Positions 19,894 through 30,800 of a stretch of DNA of 64,000 bases are shown one piece after another (the first letter of the stretch is position 1; each line of letters opens with the position of its first letter). The position numbers and the translations under genes are program-made. A model generated the notes under the pieces. The model saw only the letters and a program-made list of their open reading frames with translations, did not search any database and was not told the origin of the DNA. Source of the DNA: CAWFGW01 sp963815495 (GTDB lineage: Bacteria > Bacteroidota > Bacteroidia > Cytophagales > JAAEPT01); contig CAWFGW010000029.1 of NCBI GenBank assembly GCA_963815495.1, positions 186,001 to 250,000 of the forward strand, read 5' to 3'.

Positions 19894-20757
19894 ATGAAAC
19901 CAATTGTCTTTCTCCTTTTCTTAATGAGCTCTTTTCTTTGTCAAGCACAAGAAGAAGACGAAGGAAATTGGCAATTTCCAAAAACAAAAAAAAGTACCAA
20001 AGATGCAAAACCCATCGCTCATAAACTGAGCATCGGAACAGGACTAGCTAGTTACAATGGTGATTTAAACCCTTCTATAACTAGCATTTCTCCTGGAGTA
20101 TATTTTTCTATAGGATTTAGGTATTACATTAGAAACAAACTGACTGTAAAACCACAATTTGCCCTTGTACAACTGAAAGGCGATGATGCTAAAACAGGTG
20201 ATGAAATACGGAATCTGTCATTCAACTCAACAAATTTTGAATGGTCGATAAATATCGTTTACGATTTCTTCAAATTTGAACCTCGTTGGGATTTGAGAAA
20301 AAAAGTTTCACCTTATTCACTTGTCAATGTAGGAGGATTATTTTTTAACCCAACCGCTACATATAATGGAGCTACTTATGATTTACAAAGTTTAGAAACT
20401 GAAGGTGAAGCTTACAGCAAATTTACTTGGATAGCTGCTATTGGTTTAGGGACACGGTTGGCCATCACCCCTCGTTCGAACATTAACCTTGAGGTACGTT
20501 ATACCTATTCATTCTCGGATTATTTAGATGATGTCAGTGGAACCTATCGCGACAATAAAGATTTTACAACCATTGGAGGCGCGTTAGCTGATCGAACTTC
20601 TGAGGGTGGCTTAACACCAACTAACACAGATGATGGAACGCATTGGACTGAGGGTTCACAAAGAGGAAGTCGTACATTTAGTGATGGATATTTATTATTT
20701 CAAATAGAACTAGAGATAGATATCTTTAGCCATACAATTGTAAGACCTATCTTTTAA
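19894..20757 (+). CDS. Outer-membrane beta-barrel protein (DUF6089/PorT-like)
   Basis: This 287-residue protein has a signal peptide (MKPIVFLLFLMSSFLCQAQ). A short charged linker follows, and then alternating amphipathic strands typical of an 8-10-stranded outer-membrane barrel (KLSIGTGLASYNGDLNP, GVYFSIGFRYYIRNKLTV, LGTRLAITPRSNINLEVRYTY). The Y-N-G-D-L opening is common in the Bacteroidota DUF6089-type family. The gene is tightly coupled to the MMPL exporter upstream (2-bp gap), so it may act in the same export route; that is an inference from context only. It ends convergently 1 bp from a porP-like gene. Confidence 0.7.
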   Translation: MKPIVFLLFLMSSFLCQAQEEDEGNWQFPKTKKSTKDAKPIAHKLSIGTGLASYNGDLNPSITSISPGVYFSIGFRYYIRNKLTVKPQFALVQLKGDDAKTGDEIRNLSFNSTNFEWSINIVYDFFKFEPRWDLRKKVSPYSLVNVGGLFFNPTATYNGATYDLQSLETEGEAYSKFTWIAAIGLGTRLAITPRSNINLEVRYTYSFSDYLDDVSGTYRDNKDFTTIGGALADRTSEGGLTPTNTDDGTHWTEGSQRGSRTFSDGYLLFQIELEIDIFSHTIVRPIF

Positions 20758-20758
20758 A

Positions 20759-21841
20759 CTATATCCTAGGCGTGGCGATTCGTTTCATCGAGTGATATTT
20801 CACACGATGTAAAGTCAAAGAAAATTCATAAGCACCTCTTCCACCAGTTAAAAAACGTAGTCCTGAAGTATTTAAATCGTAGCTAAAACCAATAGTATAC
20901 GCTTCTGTATGTAATCCTAAAGAAAAGATAAATGCATCTCCAACGCGATGCCATACCCCCATTACCACATCTGCATTATCCAATAGACTTACATTCTTAT
21001 TTTTATATGAACTATACCCTTTAAACCCTGGTTGAGTTTGAGTCATCTTATACGTAAAATACATTCCAGCATTAACCTGATTAACCAAATTCTGAACAAA
21101 GAAAATCGCATTGGGTGCAATATGAACCCGTGGAGTTACAGCATATTCAATGCCTGCATGTAGTTTATAAAGCATAGGGAGTCTACTGGTCGAAGTCTTG
21201 GTAAATGACTCATTTGGACGGTTAAGATGGTATAGAGCTGCTCCTGCAAAACCACTTACTCTCTTAGCATCATATTCCTTTTTGGGGTTATAATAATACA
21301 TTATACCAAAGTTGAAATCAGGATAGAATGTGCTGTTTGCAAATCCTGATTCAGTAGGTGTGTACGAAGCATCAAAACCCACTAATGGATTAAATTGTTC
21401 TCCCCATTGTAAATTTGTGAAATCAATATTTTTTTGAATAATCCCCACTTGTCCTCCAAATGACATATCCTGCGAGTTATCTTTTGTCAAGGCTAAATTA
21501 TATGCAAAAGTACCGTAGACACCTAATGTTTTAAAGTTACCATCTCCAGCTCGATCATTATAAAGCGAAACACCAACCCCACCTAAGTGATGTTCTCTTA
21601 CATCATTTTTGTAAACAGGAACAATCATACTTAACTGACTAGTTCTATATGGTACGACAATGCTACTCCATTGTGTCCTGTAGTTTGAACTAAACGTTAA
21701 ATCAGGCTCTTCCCCCGCCATTGCTGGATTCAAATACAATTCGGAAGAATAGAATTGGGAAAAAGCAGCATCTTGAGCGACTACAAAGAGTGTATTCACC
21801 AATGCAAAAGTAAGAACGATATATAGTTTAAGTCTGCTCAT
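20759..21841 (-). CDS. PorP/SprF-family type IX secretion outer-membrane protein
   Basis: This 360-residue barrel has a signal peptide (..VNTLFVVAQD) and the family signature AAFSQFYSSELYLNPAMAGEE. SNYRTQWSSIVVPY, GVSLYNDRAGDG and a C-terminal FSLTLHRVKYHS-type strand follow. PorP/SprF proteins partner with T9SS type-B cargo and with PorE-like proteins and form the outer-membrane attachment for giant adhesins such as SprB. The gene starts 2 bp after the stop of the 3563-residue cargo gene, exactly the sprB-sprF arrangement, so it is likely the dedicated partner of that protein. Confidence 0.9.
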   Translation of the reverse strand: MSRLKLYIVLTFALVNTLFVVAQDAAFSQFYSSELYLNPAMAGEEPDLTFSSNYRTQWSSIVVPYRTSQLSMIVPVYKNDVREHHLGGVGVSLYNDRAGDGNFKTLGVYGTFAYNLALTKDNSQDMSFGGQVGIIQKNIDFTNLQWGEQFNPLVGFDASYTPTESGFANSTFYPDFNFGIMYYYNPKKEYDAKRVSGFAGAALYHLNRPNESFTKTSTSRLPMLYKLHAGIEYAVTPRVHIAPNAIFFVQNLVNQVNAGMYFTYKMTQTQPGFKGYSSYKNKNVSLLDNADVVMGVWHRVGDAFIFSLGLHTEAYTIGFSYDLNTSGLRFLTGGRGAYEFSLTLHRVKYHSMKRIATPRI

Positions 21842-21843
21842 TT

Positions 21844-24800
21844 TTATCTAAGTAGTGTAATTGTTCCTACTTTTTCTATCGGTGTACCATCAACATATCT
21901 AGCTCGAACAATATATGTATAGACTCCCATATCCAATTGATCTCCTGAATTTTTATAGGTTCCTTCCCAACCAATACTTATTGCTTGACTGAAACTAGTT
22001 TGCTCATACACCTTTTCTCCCCACCGGTTATAAACTGTAAAAATGAAATCATCATCACTTACCCCAAACCCATACATTTTCAACGTTCTGTTTTCTGGGT
22101 TAGATGCGTTGGGAGAAAATACATTCGGCACATATAATAAGTGTGTTCCATTGACATAAATATTTACGCGCGCTGTATCGGTACATCGTGTGTCCTTGTC
22201 CGTTACTACCAATTCCGCTGGATAAGTACCTTCAGGATTATAATTTTTTTCAAAAGGTCCAGCAAAAAACTCATTCTCCATATCAGGAGCATTAAACGAC
22301 CAATTGTACAGTAATTGATTACCCGTATTTGTAAAAGAACTTCTACCATCAAATGTTGCTGTCTCCGTAATGTTAATCGTTGAATCATTCACATCAATTA
22401 TTGCTACCGGGGCTTCAGCTACTCTAGCACTCACAGTATCTCTACCAGTACCACACAGATTCGTATAGGTGACCTCTATTTGAACAGAATCATCCGTTAT
22501 AAAGGGCTTATAGAAAGTTGTTTGTTCCCTATAATCATCAATTTCACCAAATCCTACTAACACTTCCCATCTTACGGTATCACCAAATAACTCGCCTGAC
22601 CGTGCGGGTCTTAAACTGTCAATAGTTAAAATTATCTCTCTATTTGTACACTCTAAAGTATCAATCGGTCGAGCCCATATTAAAGGTGCAACAACACTAT
22701 CTATTGAAATATCATCAGAGCTTTCACATCCAAATTCATTGGTTACCAACACTGAATATATTCCGCGTGAAGTTACTTCAACTGAATCCGCGTATGGGTT
22801 AGGATTTAAGAGACCAAACACGCCTTGTTTTCTCCATTCAAATGTTGTAGTCAGTGGGTACACATAGTTGATATCTGCTGAATTGGCATGAAGTACTATA
22901 GAACTGTCTGCACATATAAATGTAGTTTCATCACTTAAATCAGCAATTGGTCTTTCTTTAACTTCAATAAAAACAGAATCTAAATTGGAGCAACTTGTAT
23001 TGGGAATCGTAGCCACTACTTGCAATTTAAACACACCTTCGGATTGAATAATAAATCGTGGGTTAGAACTGATCGTGCTATTAAAACTTCCACCTGACCA
23101 TGAGTATGAAGGATCAGCGCCTGTGGTTGATAGATAAGCAGCGGTTGGATCTCCCCCCACAATCACATTTCCATCATTGATACAGACCGTATCTCTTAGC
23201 CCAGCATCTACTAATATTGAGTCATACCTTCTTATTCCTATTTGTACCGTATCAGTACAACCTAATAAATCTGCTACAACCAATTGATAAGCTGTTAAAT
23301 CATTAGTTCCTACTGCTGGGGGGCTAATAACTACTGTGTCATTAGTTCCTAAAACCACTGAATTGAAAGGTAATTCTTTCCACTCATAGGTATATCCACC
23401 TGGTTTACCACCAGTTGCATTACCTGTTAATGTCACTGTTTTTTGTTCATAACATATGTCACCAGATGGGAATCTGCTTGGTTGACTAGCTACTAATTCA
23501 CGTACTTCAATATTGACGCTAGCAAAATTTGTACAACCAGTTAATGTATCTCTTACATACACCTGAGTAGTTGTTGATGTACCACCTACATTAAATAAAT
23601 TAGTTTTTGATGTAGTATATATAGGTGAATTATTCCATTGATACGCTACAAAACCCACACTATCACGAGCAGTAGCTGTTAACAGGATCTCAGTATTCGG
23701 ACAAACTGTATCTTCATCAACGCTTAAATCAACATTAATATCAAATGCTCTCACTACCATTGATTCCTGTACAGGGCAAGTACTGCCTAAAATTGGAGTG
23801 TCAGTTATTGTAATATTAAGGGTTCTTTGTGCACCTATTGTGTTTGCACCAACAGTAGGTGTTGATGTATTTTGACCATCAGTATAGAAAACACCATTAG
23901 CACTTACGGGATTAGCCCATTGGTAAGTGTAATTACCTGACCCTCCACTTACTGACAAATTATCTATCATTTTTGGGACCCCAACACATACCGCAACAAT
24001 ATCAGCAAAAGCATTAGAGATATCTGGTGTTACTGTGGTGATAATCTCTGAATTCCATAGCACTTTAATACTATCCACTGACGTACAACCAATGTTATCC
24101 GTTACTAGTAATTGAATTGTTGAAATACTACCATCACCTGCGGATGCTCGGTTAATCGCACCAGGGTTAGATGTATTATTCACAAAATTCACTGTTACAT
24201 CCGTAGTTGACCATAAATAATTATAGGGTGCTGTTCCACCATTGGTTAAGGAGGCGTTAAGGTTCAAATCATTAGTTTCACCATAACAACGAAGCAACGT
24301 ATCCAAACCAACTGCACCAGCCACTGCATTGAATTCATAGATGTAAATGCTCACTGTATCCAGAGCTAAACAACCTGTAGTAGAATCATATACCGTAACC
24401 GAATAATCAGTATCCACAGTCGGGTTCACCACTGGTGAGGCAATAGAAGCTCCAGTTGGAGTCCATGTATAAGAATATCCACCAATACCTCCACTAGGGG
24501 TTGCAAATAAAGTATCTGCTAAACCAGCACAAATGTTCTCGTACTTTGCTGAGGCATCCACTGACAAGTTAATATTTGAAATTTTAACTGTATCCAGTCC
24601 AACACAACCTAAACCATCCGTTACTCGCAATTGAACAAAAGAGGTATCGCCCGTAGAAATGCTAATTGATGAGGTAGTCGTATCGGTTGGTAGTGCTACA
24701 GCACCACTAATTACAGACCAACCGTAAGTATATGTTCCTGTTCCGCCAGATGGTGTGGCTGCAGTTAAACTTTTAAACGTGTTGTTACAAATGTATAATG

Positions 24801-27800
24801 AGTCTTCTAAAATGTTTGCTGTAATTGCGCTATTCCAATAAATTACTATAGAGTCTGAATCGAAACAACCATTTTGATCTGATACTGTTACTGAAATCAA
24901 CGTTGTATCAATTGGAGTGACAAGACCACGCATCAGTTGAAGTGTATCCCCATTAGTGGTTCCAACTACCGTTGCTTCTGAGCTTGAAAAAGTATTCCAA
25001 CTATAACTGTAAGGCGAGATTCCTCCATTAGTGAGCGAAGCATCTATAAATATAGTTTCGTTGTCTTCATTACATTGAAACAATGTATCAAGTCCAGGTA
25101 ACCCCGCAGAAGCGTTGAGTTCATACATCGTTATACTTACAACATCTTGAGCCGAACAACCAGTTGTTGAATCATAAACTGTCACCGTATAATCTGTATC
25201 CACAATAGGGTTTACAACTGGATTAATAATTGAAACATTATTAATGGCAGTATTTGGAGTCCAAACATAAGAATATCCTCCAATACCATCGTTTAACGGT
25301 ATTACAGATAAGGAATCGATGCTTCCTACGCAGATATTACCATATTTAGCAGATGCTTCAACTTGAAAATTCATGCCTTCAACTTTAACCGTATCAAAAC
25401 CTGCACAGCCTAAGTTATCAAGTACCTGTAATTGAATGTAAGAAATATCGTTATCTACTGTGTTTATATTAATAGTATTAGTCGTAGTGTCTGTCGGTAA
25501 TGTTACTAGCCCACTTAACGCAGACCAACCATACGAATAAGTTCCTGTGCCACCTGTAGGAGTTACCGCTGTTAAACTTTTAGGTGTGTTATTACAGATG
25601 TAAAGAGAGTCTTCGAATATACTCGCTATTACTGGGCTGTTCCAATAGATAGCAACTGAATCAATATCAATACATCCATTTTGATCTTCGGCAGTTAATA
25701 TTAATAAGGTAGTATCTATAGGAGTTACTAAACCACGAGTCAGTACAATAGTATCCGCTGTAGTTCCTCCGATAACATTAACCTCAGGATTGGAAAAAGT
25801 ATTCCAACTAAAACTATAAGGAGGTGTTCCTCCAAAAGTAGTTCGGCCATCAATCACTAACGAGTCCTGATAAGCGCACATCACAATAGAGTCCAGTCCG
25901 ATTCTGTCACTTGCTACAGCTGTTAAATCCAATACCTGAACTTCTAAACTATCTGTAGCTGAACATTTAAATACTGAATCATACACTACAACTGTATAGG
26001 TTCTTGTCGAGTCAGAAGTAAGTGTTGGCGACTTCATTGTAAAGTCATTCAACCCTATATCAGGGGACCAGTTATAACTAAAGTTACCGATACTATCTTC
26101 TAAGAAATTAACATCTAATTGTACATTGATATTTTGACAAACAGAATAATCGGAGGCTATTGCATCGATACGATAATCTACACCTATCACGACAACATTT
26201 TTAGTTGCTGAGCAATTATAGTCATCGGTCATTTCTACAGTGAAAATTGTTGTGTCATTATCAATGGAACTTACCCTTACGTCTGTTCCTATTGAATCTA
26301 AAAGAACGGCTGCTCCACCTGGACTTATTGTTTTACTCCACACATAGTTATATGGAGAGGTGCCTCCGCCCGATGTTGCTGTATTAATTGACAATAACGC
26401 TGTATCTGGTGTACAAACATACACTGTATCATCTACTAGTGTCGGTTTAAGCTCTGGATTCCAGTAAATAGTTGTGCTGTCAAATCCTTTACAACCTAGT
26501 TTATCAGTTAACTCTAATATCCAAGTGGTATAATCTCCTTCACTTCCGAAAGCAGCTATCGAAACATCCCTTCCATCTGTTGCCGTAGTTGCTGCACTAT
26601 TATCGGTTGAGGTCGGTGATCGATACCAGTTATAAATATATGGTGCTACTGGATTACTAAATAAAGTTCCCCCCTTTGAGCTATCCGATTTCAAAACAAT
26701 TTGATCTAAATAACAAATCGCTGATGTGTCTTTTATTTGAACATCAATAGTGATGACAGCATCAAGATTGTAAATAGTAACCTCTCCCGAAGCAGTATTG
26801 CTACAACCTGACACATTATCTGTTATGGACAACTCATAAGATTGTGTGTTATCAGTTATGGCATAAGGAGAACGAATTGACGTATTTAAAGTCGTTCCTA
26901 ACGAATCCTGATATAAGTCATTGGCATCAGCAGGATCATTCCAGATAAATGTATAATTACCTGTTGCATTCGAATCTCTTAAAAACGCAACCAATAGCTT
27001 ATTTGGAAAGTCAGCACAAATTGGGTTAAAACGCGGGTTAATTTCGAAGTCTAAATTGTTATTAATTATTGTGGTGGTATCATAAGCAAAACAACCAATT
27101 GGATCCGTAACTCTTAACGTAACTACAGAAGTATCCGAAATAGAATCCACATTAAAATAGACCGATGGATTTTGATTGTTATTCGCACTTATACCTCCTG
27201 CATCCGGAAGAATCACATTTCCCGCTATGCGAGTCCAGTTATAATTAAAACCTGTATTGGTTGAACCTCCAGTAGCATTTGAATAAATAGGCGTTACCGC
27301 ATCATTACAAACATAAAAAGTATCTTCCTGTACTTGAGGATTGATTGTATTGTTCCAAACTACATCAGTCACGACAGTATCCATACAACCAATAGAATCA
27401 GTAACTATTAATTGATATTGAGAAGTCGAACCAGGTAAACCATCTGTGATTTGTACACCAACACTATTATTACCATTAATAAAAACCGATAAATCAGATC
27501 CACTTACTTTTGACCACTGGTATTTGTGACTATATGGCCAAACAGAAGTATTGTATTCTACCGCTCCAACCGAGCCGGATGCCTCTAAAAAAGCAGTATC
27601 GCCATCACAAATAATACTTTTGTTTTTAGAAACTAAACCACTTATTGGTTTAACACTTACAAATACTGAAGTATCAGCTTCACAACCAGATGCAAGGTGC
27701 TTCATATACCCGGTAAATCGATAAGTGCCAGGTGCAGTAGCACTGACATTTACGCCTTGTTTTGCAGATGGTGTTAATATTTTACTTGCAGAAAGCGATT

Positions 27801-30800
27801 GTTTAGTCCAACTATAAAATAACTCTCCAACAGGAGCCTCTCTTACAATAATACTTAAGGAATCTGATAAATTAGGGCAAATGACATCATGTTGCACAGA
27901 GGCGCCTATTGTCACAACGGTCAAACCAAAAATTACTGTATCTCTATCCGAGCAACCATATTGATCTTCTGCATAAACAAACACAGGAACGGTATCTGGT
28001 ATAGGTGATAGTATCTCAACTAAAATAGTATCAACAAAGTCATCTCCGAGTTGTATAACTCCCACATCAGAAGGTCTAATGCTCCACTTATATTGGTAAC
28101 CACCAAGACCACCAGTTGCTGATACATCCAATATCTCAAAAGCATTATTAACTCCATTCCCGCATATTGCTATCGAGTCTAAACCACCTTCAATTTCGGC
28201 AACAACAGGAGTATTGTAATAATAACCAACTGTATCGTAAGCAAAACAACCTACAGCATCTTTGACTCTAACCCTGTATGTATTTATATTACCAGCATTA
28301 CCTGGAGTAGCATAATAACTAGGCTGATTTGTGTTAGATGTACTTGTATTATTATTACTTACATTCTGACTCCATTCATATGAATAAGCCCCTTTACCTC
28401 CTGATGTTGATAAGGTCATCAATAAAGAATCCCCAAAACAAATGGTATCTGAAGGAGGAATTATTGTGGTTGTTAAGTCCGTTACATTAATATTCGAAGT
28501 AAACTCGGTAGTACAAAACCCATTGTCTGCAACATATACATAAGTACCTATATCAGAGGTATCCACTCCATCAAACGTAGTTTGATATACATCAGAAGCA
28601 ACAAGAGTTCGTATGTTTGTCGTTGTATTTAATCCATAAATAAACACAGAATCTGAGGCTAATGCGGATTGTACAAATAACGGTAAAGTATCACTTCTAC
28701 AAATGGTTGAATCAACGGTCAGCGTATCAAACACTGGACGAGCAATAACTGTTATTAAAGTACTATCTAAACTCGTGCAACCCGTAATTCCATCAGTGAA
28801 TGTGACTACTTGATAACCTGCTGTTGAAACATAGTTTGCAGCACCAACACTTCCATCCGTCCAAGAATATGTTCCTGTTGCTGTACTAGAAAGAGATGTG
28901 CTCAATAATGTAGAATCAAGATTACAAATGGTAACGGGAGTATCAGGTAAAACATCAACTGAATCAGGAATCAACACTGTTAATTCTACAGAGTCAGTTG
29001 CTAGACAACCATCATTGGTGACTACGGTTACCCCATAGATACCAGAGTCTGAAACTGTGAGCGTTTGTCCATTAGAATTATCAGACCACAGATAACTATA
29101 ATAAGGAGCCCCAGCATCAAACGTATAAAAATCACGTTGACAAATGGTTTGATCGCTACCTAAATTTACTGTGGCAACAAAATTATTAATTGCAATGGTA
29201 TCGAATAGTTCACAACCATTATTTGTTGTTATTTTTAAGTAATAAGTTCCAGCTACTTTAGCATTAAAATTTGGAGTGTTACTCACTACAATACCATTGA
29301 TGTCTTTCCATTCATATGCATACCCTACAGCTACTGGGTTTGCTTTCAATAATACGGAGTCTTCTCTACAAATTGTTAATGCATCTGGCCCACCCGTAAC
29401 CCGTGTAGTGGTATCAAGGTTAATAACTGGTATGGTATAATTTTCAATAATCACACTATCCGTCCCGATGCAACCATCAGCAAAATCAACTTCCAAATAA
29501 AACTTACCAGTTGAAGTTACTAATAACAACGAATCGGTAGACACTTCTGAAATTCCTCCTACTATGGTGCTATCACTCCAGCTGTATGTGATTCCATTGT
29601 TACTTCCGCCATTTAACAAGGCAGTATCTTCTGGACAAACCATATATGTTTTGACACCTGTTAAATTAGATGGAGACACATCAATTGTAGCGCTAGGACG
29701 AACTTTTTTTACTAAATCAAACGTGTCAGCGGCAGTACAACCTAATGAGTCAATAATATTGACAATGTATTGACCCGAAGTATCTACCGTTATTGATTGC
29801 GTCACCTCTCCTATATTCCATAAAATGGATGCAAAACCAGGTGATGTTGGTTCGTTGTTAGTAACCGTTAGTGTCGTATTTTCATTAAAACAAATACTAT
29901 CTGTATCTATAGCTCCTGAAGTGGAAGCTATTTGCAACAACGCTGGATTTCTTTGAGAAATAGAAATACTATCATCATATATACAGCCAAAAGGTGATGT
30001 CACTGTTAGATAATAAGTTCCTAAAGAATCAATGGGAATGTTATGATTTGTATCGGCAACAGCTGCTGTAATTATTGAACTGTTTAGTGGTTTAAATGAC
30101 CATTGATAGGCTCCCAAAGTTGAGTCAACTTCTAATTGATCAACACCAAATGAACCAGCACAAATTAAGGTGTCATTTCCTAAATCAAACGATGGAAGTG
30201 GAGCAACATATACTGTTCGATCTTCCGTTCCCTGACACAAACCTACCTGATGATTAAAGGAAACCGTAACATTCCCAGCACCTTTTGAAGGATCAAACAC
30301 CCAATGTGTTCCATTATTTAAGACATAACCTGTTGGTGATGAAGTATAAAAGCCTGAAATATTCGAAGAATTCAACGTATCCAAGTCACTGTTTACACAA
30401 TAAACTGAATCTAATTTAGAATTAGGGCTACTTAAGAAATCTTCGATTGCCCAGCGAACCACCCGATCATTGTCTGTATCAACAATATCTATAAATCCAT
30501 TAACATAAAAAGACATTGCAGTCGGTCCATTAAGCTGATTTGGTGCACTACCACATTTTGCAAAAGGTAAAGCTGAAGGATCACCTATAAATGTCTTAAC
30601 AGAATCTTCTTTTACTCTCCGTAAAGCACAATTGTCTTTTTCTAAAAAAAACAAAACACCTTGTCCATCAGATGCTACATCTATAACTCCATCAAATTTT
30701 GCCTGCGTATTCACTTCTCCATCTACAAAGCCTGCTGATCCATCACCTAGATATGTTGAAACCAATTTAGTACTTGAATTATAAACCCTTACTTGATTAG

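Noticed and set aside
23770..28450. Repeat array possibly CRISPR or a mobile element
   Set aside because: Repeats are degenerate, long and inside one intact reading frame. They encode protein modules, with no spacers, transposase or inverted ends.
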